Shown in pieces: positions 26,263-34,601 of a DNA stretch of 64,000 nt; position 1 is the first letter of the stretch, and each line of letters begins with the position of its first letter. Below the pieces are notes generated by a model, which saw only the letters and a program-made list of their open reading frames with translations, did not search any database and was not told the origin of the DNA. A program made the translations under genes and the position numbers. The DNA lies in contig JAJEAG010000098.1 in NCBI GenBank assembly GCA_022824265.1, positions 28,160-92,159 of the forward strand, given 5' to 3'. This DNA comes from Candidatus Poribacteria bacterium (GTDB lineage: Bacteria; Poribacteria; WGA-4E; WGA-3G).

Positions 26263-28572
26263 TTAATTTGGTCGGTTAACAAGGTCAGCAAGGTATTCTG
26301 CGATTTTGTCTGTAACTTGTTCGGCATCTACATCCGCAAAGTTAAATAGTTCCTTAAGCATAGGTGAAATTGCTCCTGTGTCAAGCAACGCATTTGCAAG
26401 CCGTCCCATGCTACTTCGGTTGATACCACCTTTACCATCACTACCGCCCATATCAAGAATCTTGATATTGTCAATTTTCTCTACTGGACGCATGAGATGT
26501 TCAACAATATCTGGTGCTTCCTCAATTAGTTCAAGGATTGCCTCTTGAACCAGCACTCGTTGTTCTGCGACATTTCGTGCTTCGTATTCTGCCATTTCAC
26601 CTTGTGCTTTAGCACGTGCTTCTGACAATACAGCATCTGCCAGACGTTCAATCGGTTGAGCTTGGGCTTCTGCCCCGATGATAGCCACATCACGTTGCCA
26701 TTCAGCTTCTTTCGTCTGTTCAGTTGCCGTAACATCAACTTCAGCACCTATACGTTCTGCCTCCGCAACCAACATTTCTTTCTCGGCAAGTGCGGTAACC
26801 AACTGTTTGTTAGCGACTTCAATCTTCCTGTCTTCATCAGTGAGTGCGACACGGAGTTCTTGGTTGATGCGTGATTGTTCTACTGTTAACATCTTTGCAA
26901 TTTCGGTCAGTTCAACATGCTTGTTCTGGTCAATCTGTGCGGTTTCAACAACGAGGTTCTTTTCAATCTCGCGCTGTTGGACCTGTTGTTCTTGTGCGAA
27001 CTTCGCGGTTAGCACGGTCAAGTCTCGTTCAACATCTCGCAACTCAACACCTTCTTGTTGAGCAATGCGTGCTTTTTCTACGAAGAGTTGTTTTTCAAAC
27101 TCTCGCTCTTGGACCTGTTGTTCCTGTTCAATCTTTCTTAGCTCAACCTGTAATATTTTTGAAATTTCTGTGAGTTCGACCTGTCTATTTTGGTCAATCT
27201 GTGCGGTTTCAACAACGAGGTTCTTTTCAATCTCGCGCTGTTGGACCTGCTGTTCTTGTGCGAACTTCGCGGTTAGCACGGTCAAGTCTCGTTCAACATC
27301 TCGTAACTCAACACCCTCTTGTTGGGCAATGCGTGCTTTTTCTACGAAGAGTTGTTTTTCAAACTCTCGAACTTCAATTGTTTGTTCCTGTTCTATTTTT
27401 TCCAATTGAACAGTGAGAACTTGTTGTATCTCTGCAAGCTGTACAACTTTGTTTTGTTCAATTTGTGCGGTTTCAACAACGAGATTCTTCTCAATTTCAC
27501 GTTCTTGGACCTGTTGTTCTTGTGCGTATTTAGCGGTCTGCACAGTCAATTCTTGTTCAACCTCACGCAACTGTACGCCTTCTTCCTGAGCCACACGAGC
27601 ACGTTCTACCTCAAGTTTCATTTCGTATTCGCGCTCTTGAACACCCTGATCCATCTCATATTGGAATATGATTGTTTCCGCTTCTCGGTCAGCAGCATAG
27701 ATAGCAATATTTTTCTGTTGATCCGACTCACCCCATGCTCTTATTTGCTCCTGTTCAAATTTTTCAAGGTCAGCTTGAGCATGAATCGTTACGATTGCAA
27801 CCTCTTTTTCTTGTTCAATACGTTCTTTCTCACGTTCTGCCTCAGCGGTAATTTCTGTGATTGCTCGTATACCGACAGCATCAAATCGGTTGGTTGGGTC
27901 TAATGTTCCTATTGGTGTTTGATCAACTCGTATAATAGATACAGTATCAAGTGTCAATCCATTTTGGAGTCTCAGATTATTTCCACATGCATCTTCAACA
28001 CTATCAGCAAATTCTTGTCGTTTTTGAAGTAGGTCTTGAATTTCACTATCAGCAGCGACACTTCTTAATGCACCATCCAACATCGGTTCTATCAACTCAC
28101 GGATAGTTTCGGGGGTCATAGATTTATCACCGAGGGCTTGGGCAGCAGTCAGAATATCCTCTTCTGCGGGATATACCTTTATGTAAAAAACGACTTCAAC
28201 GTCGGCACGGTTAAAGTCGTTGGTAATTAAGGAATCAGATTGTTCACGAACAACCTCAATTCGCATGGTATTGAGCGAAATCTCTTTTATTTCATGGATA
28301 ATCGTGTTTACCCATAGACCACCCGTAATTCGTATCTTTTCTTTTGCACCACCTGTTCGGACTAGGGCGACATCAGCTTTTGGGATTCTATATCTGATAA
28401 CAGAACCGACAAAAGCTGCTAAACCGGCGATGAAAACAACGGATACAACACCCATCCATCTAAGGACATTTGTCTGGTTGTTATCATCACCACTAATCAA
28501 CTGATTATATGCAAAATAGCCGATGACGCTAACAACAATAATTAAAAAGATAACAGCAAGAATGAGACGCAT
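26263..28572 (-). CDS. Flotillin/SPFH-domain membrane protein with tandem 88-residue repeats, 769 aa
   Basis: Two N-terminal transmembrane helices (1-20 and 38-60) are followed by an SPFH/band 7 domain (about 60-240; PKADVALVRTGG, SLITNDFNRADVEVVFYIKV). A long charged coiled coil of about 240-670 follows. Within it residues 313-576 are three tandem copies of an 88-residue unit, each made of four 22-residue (two-hendecad) segments of the form xREhEKxLxVExAxIxQxxxVx. The C-terminus (MLKELFNFADVDAEQV) is a compact tail. Flotillins build membrane scaffolds and partition membranes. The start is supported by AGGAG. Confidence 0.88.
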   Translation of the reverse strand: MRLILAVIFLIIVVSVIGYFAYNQLISGDDNNQTNVLRWMGVVSVVFIAGLAAFVGSVIRYRIPKADVALVRTGGAKEKIRITGGLWVNTIIHEIKEISLNTMRIEVVREQSDSLITNDFNRADVEVVFYIKVYPAEEDILTAAQALGDKSMTPETIRELIEPMLDGALRSVAADSEIQDLLQKRQEFADSVEDACGNNLRLQNGLTLDTVSIIRVDQTPIGTLDPTNRFDAVGIRAITEITAEAEREKERIEQEKEVAIVTIHAQADLEKFEQEQIRAWGESDQQKNIAIYAADREAETIIFQYEMDQGVQEREYEMKLEVERARVAQEEGVQLREVEQELTVQTAKYAQEQQVQEREIEKNLVVETAQIEQNKVVQLAEIQQVLTVQLEKIEQEQTIEVREFEKQLFVEKARIAQQEGVELRDVERDLTVLTAKFAQEQQVQQREIEKNLVVETAQIDQNRQVELTEISKILQVELRKIEQEQQVQEREFEKQLFVEKARIAQQEGVELRDVERDLTVLTAKFAQEQQVQQREIEKNLVVETAQIDQNKHVELTEIAKMLTVEQSRINQELRVALTDEDRKIEVANKQLVTALAEKEMLVAEAERIGAEVDVTATEQTKEAEWQRDVAIIGAEAQAQPIERLADAVLSEARAKAQGEMAEYEARNVAEQRVLVQEAILELIEEAPDIVEHLMRPVEKIDNIKILDMGGSDGKGGINRSSMGRLANALLDTGAISPMLKELFNFADVDAEQVTDKIAEYLADLVNRPN
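26845..27636 (-). repeat. Three tandem 264-bp repeats in the flotillin coiled coil
   Basis: Units 27373..27636, 27109..27372 and 26845..27108. The last two are almost identical at the DNA level over more than 170 bases starting at the CAATCTGTGCGG blocks (26931 and 27195, exactly 264 bases apart). This points to recent duplication or gene conversion. Confidence 0.9.
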
Positions 28573-28611
28573 TAATTTCTCCTATGGTAATACTTCACTG
28601 CTAAAACGTTT

Positions 28612-30030
28612 CTATTGGAAGATAATTTCATTATTTATGTTTATTCTACTATGCCGTCCCTTTAAGGGTTGGCGTGGGGAGGTTTGCCAAGCAAGATTTG
28701 CTAAATAACAAAGAATATTTTCCATCAGAGGTCTTGCGACAGCAGTACGATGTGCATCACGTGTATCTATTGCAAAACCGACGTAGTAGCCCTCTCCCCA
28801 TGGCAACAAAATACTGACAGCATCATTATTATCTTCTCTGATAGCCAACTTTCGGTAACTTGGGTCATTCGTAACCCAATGGTCGTCAGTGACTAAATTG
28901 TCGACATCAATCTTATGGGGCCACGTAAACATTCCTGTTCTTTGTCCATCTTCTGTGATATTAACGTTAGAATCTTCTGAATTAGTTATAGTAATTGGAT
29001 GTCTATCTACTGGAAGCCAATCACCACGCCATACCGGTTCAGGATTATGAACACCGTCAGCTGGGACAATATTATTGTCCATTGCAGATGCCCACACGAT
29101 TCCACCCTTTCTAACGAACTCTTTGATGGCATCATCAGCATCTTCAACGAAGTACTCTCCATCATGTCCAGGGGCATTCCAAGTAAACCAGATGATATCG
29201 TAATTAGAAAGGACAAGACTGGAAAGTTTTATCGCATTATTCGGATCCCCTCTGTTGTCCGGGTTATCGTTTATTTTTACTGTTGTATATTGAAATTCTA
29301 AACCTTCAAGCATTGTAAGAGATTCCAAAACTGCCGGTTCACCTGATAAATTGTCTCCAATAACAATTAACACCCGGAAAACACCTAAAGGTACAATTTT
29401 GATTGAAGAGATAATATCAGAAAATGATTGTGAGTGCGCTAAGGAGCGAAGATTCCGTACGGACCGCTGGAATTCGCGGGAACCAAGGTCTATATTTATC
29501 CTACGTCCTTCAAAGTTGACATGTTCATAGAAAATGACATGGCACCCACTAAATGGGAAATTTGGTCCGCGTTGAATACGGATAGAAGAAATCACATCAT
29601 TCATACCGATCTCAAACATTGAACTAACATCACGAAGTATGACACTCCGTTGACCGCTGAAATCAATATCGCGAAAAACCTCTATGATAATGGGAACTGA
29701 TCCGTATTCTGGTGGTGTGGGATGTGCTGCCGGACTAAAACTAATTGATGAAATTGCATCACCGAAGTTATAGGGTATCTCATGAATGTTCGGATAAAAT
29801 CCTGGTGCTAATACTAAACGTCTACCTTGAAAATTAAAATGTTCATGAAAAATAGCTTTGTAATTCGGAGACGCATTGAAACTTGGTCCCTTATATATCT
29901 TAACTGAGGATATAATATCTTGGACACCAATCAAACTTGTATTTGTTTCGGAGTCAATAAGCGTTATTTTACGTCCTTGATAATTGACATGTTCAAAGAC
30001 TTCAACAACTAATCTCGGTCTGCTCGACAT
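28612..30030 (-). CDS. Beta/gamma-crystallin repeats fused to a ThuA/glutamine-amidotransferase-like domain, 472 aa
   Basis: Start at MSSRPRLVVEVFEH, preceded by GAAGGGCAG. Residues 1-215 hold four Greek-key motifs, each with the microbial crystallin calcium signature (N/D)-D-x-I-S-S: QDIISS, GDAISS, NDVISS and SDIISS, and each with a (F/Y)xGRR-like strand (YQGRK, FQGRR, FSGQR, FEGRR). Residues about 215-465 form an alpha/beta domain (FRVLIVIGDN, YDIIWFTWNAPGHDGEY, FVRKGGIVWASAMDNN, WGEGYYVGFAIDTRDAH) like ThuA and the GATase1-like proteins. No catalytic Cys nucleophile is obvious. There is no signal peptide. A calcium-binding sensor or scaffold role is inference. Confidence 0.75.
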   Translation of the reverse strand: MSSRPRLVVEVFEHVNYQGRKITLIDSETNTSLIGVQDIISSVKIYKGPSFNASPNYKAIFHEHFNFQGRRLVLAPGFYPNIHEIPYNFGDAISSISFSPAAHPTPPEYGSVPIIIEVFRDIDFSGQRSVILRDVSSMFEIGMNDVISSIRIQRGPNFPFSGCHVIFYEHVNFEGRRINIDLGSREFQRSVRNLRSLAHSQSFSDIISSIKIVPLGVFRVLIVIGDNLSGEPAVLESLTMLEGLEFQYTTVKINDNPDNRGDPNNAIKLSSLVLSNYDIIWFTWNAPGHDGEYFVEDADDAIKEFVRKGGIVWASAMDNNIVPADGVHNPEPVWRGDWLPVDRHPITITNSEDSNVNITEDGQRTGMFTWPHKIDVDNLVTDDHWVTNDPSYRKLAIREDNNDAVSILLPWGEGYYVGFAIDTRDAHRTAVARPLMENILCYLANLAWQTSPRQPLKGRHSRININNEIIFQ

Positions 30031-30415
30031 AGTTCTGCCCTTCATTGAAGGTCATTATATCTATTGGTTCCGGTGATTGTAATTTATTATATCATTGATT
30101 TAACACATTGTCAAGGAAAAAGGATTAGTGAATGGAATTTTTTGCACTTGACAAGCAAAAATTAATATGATAGTTTTTTAGATGAAACAGAAATTGATAA
30201 TTGACAGTCAATACCAGAGTTTATTTGGAATTAAAATATTCATCTTATGCTGTATATAATATAAGAGGTGCAATGACATAGTTGTGATGTATAAAGTTGT
30301 GTAATTATGAGCATATATCACCGATATAATGACTTTCCCAAAATTACACCGTTCATTGGCTAATGTGAGACACAAAGTTCTGTCAGGTCTTCTGAGATAA
30401 GTCTGAGGATGTACT
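30031..30415. other. Divergent intergenic stretch of 385 bp
   Basis: AT-rich with no gene found. It must hold the promoters of the crystallin-ThuA gene and of the propeller gene. A TTGACA at 30148..30153 and TATAAT at 30255..30260 are seen, but neither has a correctly spaced partner. Confidence 0.5.
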
Positions 30416-31288
30416 GTGCGATATTACAAAGTAATAGTCCTATTCAGCTTTTTGGGTATAAGTGCCTTTTTATTTTATTTTCTTATGAGAATGGAAGATT
30501 CTGAAAGAAAAAAGAATGTAGCTTCTACCCCAATTGAACTGCCCTATACTTGGGTAGGGAATATCAGTAAAACATCAATTGCTGAACCTTCTGGTGTAAC
30601 TTATCACCCATTGAGAAAAACGTTGTTCGTAGTAGATGACGGTGGTTTTCTGCATGAAATCAGTCCTGACGGAGTGAGTATAAAAAAAGGAGATCTTCAA
30701 GGTCGTGACCTTGAGGGAATAACGACTAACCCGAAGACAGGATGGCTATATGCTGTTGTTGAAGATGAGGAATCTATTCTGGAAATTAATCCTGATACAC
30801 TCACTATTCGTAGAGAGTTTAAAATCAACCGTACTTTTGAAGGGAAAACACTCCTGGAAAAGGGTGGTATGGGTGTGGAAGCAATCGTATTCATTCCAGA
30901 CTCTTCACATGCAGAGGGCGGTACTTTCTGGATAGGTAATCAAACATTCAACCTTAAACCGAGTGGTGAACTTTCTATTGTATGCGAGGTGGAGGCACCC
31001 CTTAACAGTTCTGATGCGGAAACAGCAGAAGGAACTATTGTCCGTTATTATAAGATGGATTTCATTGATATATCAGGTCTTGGTTACGATACACAAAGCG
31101 ATTCTTTGGTGTTAATTAGCGATACAACAAACCTACTGGTCGAACTCAAACGTGATGGTAACTTAATCCATCGGTATCTATTACCAGGGGATGATCAGGA
31201 AGGCGTTACATTAGATGGTCTCGGTTATATGTATATTGCACAAGAAAACGGGCAAATTATCAAGTTGGCAGATCGTCGTCTCCGTTAG
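30416..31288 (+). CDS. SdiA-regulated/YjiK-like beta-propeller protein, 290 aa
   Basis: Start codon GTG, supported by GAGGA 8 bases upstream. An N-terminal hydrophobic helix (VIVLFSFLGISAFLFYFLM) anchors or exports it. The rest matches the SdiA-regulated (YjiK) propeller family: EPSGVTYHPLRKTLFVVDDGG, LQGRDLEGITTNPKTGWLYAVVEDE, GVEAIVFIPDS, ISGLGYDTQSDSLVLISD and a final EGVTLDGLGYMYIAQEN. The family is related to phytase-like propellers; its molecular role is unknown. The final codons overlap the convergent small gene by 29 bases. Confidence 0.8.
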   Translation: MRYYKVIVLFSFLGISAFLFYFLMRMEDSERKKNVASTPIELPYTWVGNISKTSIAEPSGVTYHPLRKTLFVVDDGGFLHEISPDGVSIKKGDLQGRDLEGITTNPKTGWLYAVVEDEESILEINPDTLTIRREFKINRTFEGKTLLEKGGMGVEAIVFIPDSSHAEGGTFWIGNQTFNLKPSGELSIVCEVEAPLNSSDAETAEGTIVRYYKMDFIDISGLGYDTQSDSLVLISDTTNLLVELKRDGNLIHRYLLPGDDQEGVTLDGLGYMYIAQENGQIIKLADRRLR

Positions 31289-31490
31289 TATCGGTGTCAA
31301 TTAGACGAAGTAGCACAACCCCCGGCATCAAATCCAAAATAGGATTGAGAGAGGCATACTGTTCTGCTGTATACCCACAATCTACACGCCACAATATCTG
31401 CACATTACCCTCATCATAGATAACACCGGATGCAAGTATATCCCCTTTTTGGTCTTCTAACTGAAAACATCTACGACGTTTAGTGTCCAT
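31260..31490 (-). CDS. Small protein of unknown function, 76 aa
   Basis: A plausible small cytosolic protein: MDTKRRRCFQLEDQ then KGDILASGVIYDEGNVQILWRVDCGYT and an acidic end DTDTNGDDDL. TGAGGTCC precedes the start at a proper distance. Its codon use and mixed composition look like real coding sequence, but it overlaps 29 bases of the convergent propeller gene and no family is recognised. It may be co-regulated with neither neighbour. Confidence 0.5.
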   Translation of the reverse strand: MDTKRRRCFQLEDQKGDILASGVIYDEGNVQILWRVDCGYTAEQYASLNPILDLMPGVVLLRLIDTDTNGDDDLPT

Positions 31491-31546
31491 AGCAGGACCT
31501 CAGTGTAACAAATGGATTCATTTTCGTCTGATTGACAACTTGCCTT

Positions 31547-32383
31547 TTAAATCTCAACAAAATCAGCATCTATTTTATGGGCAATTACTCCCATTTCGTG
31601 TCCACGATTTAGAAGTTCCTGTACTGCTGTTCTTCCACTATCCCCATAGTCTAAGGTATAGTCATTCACATACATCCCTACGAATTTATCAGCAAGGTCC
31701 GTTTCCATATCGCGTGCATAAGTCATTGCATATTCAAGTCCAAGTTCACGGTGGTCAAGTGAATATTGTATGCTCTGTTTAAGCAGTGACGTAATATCAC
31801 GTATTTTCTCAGTTCCGAGGTTACGTCGAATTACATTTGCCCCAAGAGGTAATGGCAATCCAGTTTCGTCGTACCACCATTCCCCTAAATCAACGATTTT
31901 GTGAAGTCCCTCACGTGCGTAAGTGAGTTGTCCTTCGTGAATAATGAGTCCTGCATCAACTTTACCGTCCTGCACAACGTCAATTATCTGATCAAAACGG
32001 TGTGTTTCTGTTTCAACTTCACCGTTGTAAAGTTTCATTGTCAAATAGGCGGTTGTCATTTCACCCGGAATTGCAATTCGTTTGCCAGTAATGTCGCTTA
32101 TTGGTTCCTTAGAAACGATGAGCGGTCCGTAATTGTCTCCAATGCTTGCCCCACATGGCATAAGGGCATAATCTTTTGCAACATAGGCATAGGCGTGAAC
32201 TGAAATTGCAGTAACTTCAAGCTCCGCAGCCAAGGCGCGTTTGTTCAAGGTTTCAATGTCTTCAATTACATGGACTATTTTATAGGGGTCAGTCTTAATT
32301 ACGTCTTTAGCGAGTGCATAGAACATGAATGCATCATCAGAATCTGGACTGTGTCCGATCCTAATTATCTCTGTTTCTGTCAT
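31547..32383 (-). CDS. mqnD: 1,4-dihydroxy-6-naphthoate synthase (futalosine pathway), 278 aa
   Basis: Matches MqnD: IRIGHSPDSDDAFMFYALAK at the N-terminus, IETLNKRALAAELEVTAISVHAYAYVAKDYALMPCGASIGDNYGP in the middle and GEMTTAYLTMKLY; all are diagnostic of the periplasmic-binding-protein-like fold used by this enzyme. It acts in the futalosine route to menaquinone, cleaving cyclic dehypoxanthine futalosine. It shows that the organism makes menaquinone by the alternative pathway; no other mqn gene is in the window. It is convergent with nothing close and divergent from the methyltransferase gene. Confidence 0.92.
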   Translation of the reverse strand: MTETEIIRIGHSPDSDDAFMFYALAKDVIKTDPYKIVHVIEDIETLNKRALAAELEVTAISVHAYAYVAKDYALMPCGASIGDNYGPLIVSKEPISDITGKRIAIPGEMTTAYLTMKLYNGEVETETHRFDQIIDVVQDGKVDAGLIIHEGQLTYAREGLHKIVDLGEWWYDETGLPLPLGANVIRRNLGTEKIRDITSLLKQSIQYSLDHRELGLEYAMTYARDMETDLADKFVGMYVNDYTLDYGDSGRTAVQELLNRGHEMGVIAHKIDADFVEI

Positions 32384-32502
32384 TCTGGTTTCCTTTCATA
32401 CATTGTCTTTTCCATCTGTATGTGGTATTATTGTTAATCTCATAGTGTAGTAACAGTTAGGAAATCGCATCTTTCATTCCATTACTATTACAAAATTCTT
32501 CA

Positions 32503-33435
32503 ATGGCACAAAAATATCTATACCTTGTTGCAATTCCATTTCAACTCAACGAACTTGCTGCCGCAGAATCTGTAGCGTTGACAGGTGCTGCACCAGATTC
32601 ACACGGTATCACGATTTCAAATACATGTGTTGATACGCGTCGTGGAGCTTACCTAAAAAGTTGTACCGAAATTCTCTTTGAAGCTGCAAGCGTCAAAGAA
32701 CTCTGTGCCAAAATCCGTTCAGCAGAATTATATGCGGATGCTTTCCGTGTATCCGTTGTAAAAAAACCGAGAAGCCTTAATCTTGACTCAATGATGTTGG
32801 CACGGCAGATCGGAGGGGTAATTGATGGCAAACCGAATTTGTCCTCACCGCAAATTGTATTTATGACAATCATTACCTCCGAAAAAATTTGGTTTGGTCG
32901 TCTTTTGTCAGAATCGGATGGAATCTGGCAGGTATACAATCAACGACCCCATGTCACATCAAGTTCACTTCCTGCGAGGTTAGCACTTGCCTTGGTTAAC
33001 CTTGTTGCTGCTCCCGGCGAACATCTACTTGACCCATGTTGTGGTACAGGTACAATTGTTATGTCAGCTGCAAATTATGGAATTCGTGCAACCGGTTATG
33101 ACATCAATCCACGTATGGTAGGTGCTACTACAAAGAACCTACAGCATTATAAATTAAATGCTAATATTGAATTAAAAGATGCCAGGGATATACGCGAAAA
33201 ATTTGATGCAGTTGCTACAGACCTACCCTATGGAATAAGTCTTGTTAAAGATACTGCAGCAACAGCAGAGATACTTTCCAACCTGAAAACTTGTGCACCA
33301 AGAGCTGGTTTTATAGATATCAGAGATCTAAGTCAACCGTTAGATGATTTAGGTTATAACGTAGAGGCAATAATTCCTGTTCCAAAACTACGCCTTTTAA
33401 GACGTGTTTTTATAACCTCCAACGTTGATCAATAA
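32503..33435 (+). CDS. Trm-G10/Trm14-type RNA methyltransferase, 310 aa
   Basis: SAM-dependent N2-guanine methyltransferase domain: LLDPCCGTGTIVMSAANYG (motif I), ATGYDINPRMVGATTKNLQHY, and the catalytic TDLPYGIS (D-P-P-Y/F-type motif IV). Arg/Lys-rich segments and the N-terminal 150 residues resemble the archaeal tRNA (guanine-N2) methylase family, without a clear THUMP domain. The likely substrate is tRNA position 6 or 10. It ends 3' to 3' with the GcvH-like gene, overlapping it by 7 bases. Confidence 0.85.
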   Translation: MAQKYLYLVAIPFQLNELAAAESVALTGAAPDSHGITISNTCVDTRRGAYLKSCTEILFEAASVKELCAKIRSAELYADAFRVSVVKKPRSLNLDSMMLARQIGGVIDGKPNLSSPQIVFMTIITSEKIWFGRLLSESDGIWQVYNQRPHVTSSSLPARLALALVNLVAAPGEHLLDPCCGTGTIVMSAANYGIRATGYDINPRMVGATTKNLQHYKLNANIELKDARDIREKFDAVATDLPYGISLVKDTAATAEILSNLKTCAPRAGFIDIRDLSQPLDDLGYNVEAIIPVPKLRLLRRVFITSNVDQ

Positions 33436-33860
33436 TCATCTATATCTTCATAAAAGTCCGTTTCTGTTAAATATTCTCCTTCATCAAGTTCATCTTCTTC
33501 GAAATCTTCATAATCCTCAAGTGTCAATAACGACCCAAGTTCGTTTGGATTGTCTATATATATCTTGCAGATCCATCCGTCCCCTTCAGGCACATTATTA
33601 ACAATATCTATATCGTCCTCTAAAACTGGGTTTACTTCGTATATTTCACCAGCAACTGGGGCGTATAGATAAAAGTTGCCACCAGTTTCAGTTTCAATTC
33701 TACCAATAATTTCTCCTTGTTCACATTCTTGTTCTGGAGAGATGTCTATATAAATAATCTCGCCGTATATGTGTTGTGCGCGTTCTGTGATGCCAATAGT
33801 TCCTTCCGTATCATCAACTTCAATCCATTCATGTGTAGTTGTATATTTCACTGTGCTCAA
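33429..33860 (-). CDS. GcvH-like protein lacking the lipoyl lysine, 143 aa
   Basis: The fold of the glycine cleavage H protein is clear: YTTTHEWIEVD, GTIGITERAQHIYGEIIYIDI, YAPVAGEIYEVNPVLEDDIDIVNNVPEGDGWICKI. Where true GcvH has E-S-V-K-A-A-S (the lysine carries lipoate), this protein has ETETGGNFYLY (residues 56-66) and no lysine at or near the site. It cannot be lipoylated there in the standard manner. The tail is extremely acidic (EDYEDFEEDELDEGEYLTETDFYEDIDDY). It might be a lipoyl-free paralogue with another role. It lies 25 bp after the YigZ gene and 7 bases into the methyltransferase gene. Confidence 0.8.
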   Translation of the reverse strand: MSTVKYTTTHEWIEVDDTEGTIGITERAQHIYGEIIYIDISPEQECEQGEIIGRIETETGGNFYLYAPVAGEIYEVNPVLEDDIDIVNNVPEGDGWICKIYIDNPNELGSLLTLEDYEDFEEDELDEGEYLTETDFYEDIDDY

Positions 33861-33885
33861 AGTGTATTCCTCCGAAATTTTATAC

Positions 33886-34488
33886 TCACTTTAAACTTGT
33901 TGATGTGATTCCAATGCTTTGAATCTGTTCTTGAAGAGTTCCAATTTCTGTTTGCTGAATCCGAATTGTGATATTCGGATTAGGATCATATTCAATGTTG
34001 ATTACTTGACCACCTAAACGTTCACATAGGTTGACGACTGTTCCTATGCGATTGTAGGTGGTTATTACACGTAAGTCTTGATAGTATATCCGAGTAACTA
34101 TAGTAGCATTTTCAATGCACAATCGTGCACAAGTGCCATACGCTCGTATCAGACCTCCGACTCCAAGTTTTACTCCTCCATAATACCTTGCGATAACAAT
34201 AATAGTATTCGATAATCCAGCGGAACGTATCGCAGCAAGAATAGGTGGACCCGCAGAATTTGTCGGTTCACCCGCATCTGTAGCATATTCTAATTTATCA
34301 TCACCATTACTGAGACTATAGGCAAAGCAGTAATGGGTTGCTTGACGTATACGACCTTGAACTTCAGCAACAAATGGTTTTACTTCTTCACGGTTTTCGA
34401 TTGTTGATGCTTCACCATAAAACCGAGATTTTTTTACAACATATTTAGCGGTTGCAATTCCGACTATTGTCTGATATTCTCCTGACAT
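33886..34488 (-). CDS. YigZ/IMPACT family protein, 200 aa
   Basis: Shows the UPF0029/IMPACT pattern: KKSRFYGEAS, IRQATHYCFAY, DAGEPTNSAGPPILAAI and VIARYYGGVKLGVGGLIRAYG. The C-terminal DUF1949-like domain (RVITTYNRIGTVVNLCERLGG) completes the YigZ architecture. The family is related to eukaryotic IMPACT and is thought to touch translation. It is upstream of, and probably co-transcribed with, the GcvH-like gene. Confidence 0.9.
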   Translation of the reverse strand: MSGEYQTIVGIATAKYVVKKSRFYGEASTIENREEVKPFVAEVQGRIRQATHYCFAYSLSNGDDKLEYATDAGEPTNSAGPPILAAIRSAGLSNTIIVIARYYGGVKLGVGGLIRAYGTCARLCIENATIVTRIYYQDLRVITTYNRIGTVVNLCERLGGQVINIEYDPNPNITIRIQQTEIGTLQEQIQSIGITSTSLK

Positions 34489-34601
34489 AATTTACATTAG
34501 CGTTAGACCCAACTCTATACTTACTATATGACTGATAAGTCATCAATTGAGTTTGTTTTTTAATATACGTTCAAAAATCAATAACAGTACATCAAAAGTG
34601 A

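Noticed and set aside
26845..27636. The 264-bp repeats as a CRISPR or tandem DNA array
   Set aside because: Repeat units have no spacers and are in frame throughout, so they are protein repeats.
26306..27903. Several plus-strand open frames opposite the flotillin gene
   Set aside because: They are antisense shadows of the repetitive coiled coil, rich in Ser, Phe and Cys, with no ribosome sites; the minus frame is a clear SPFH protein.
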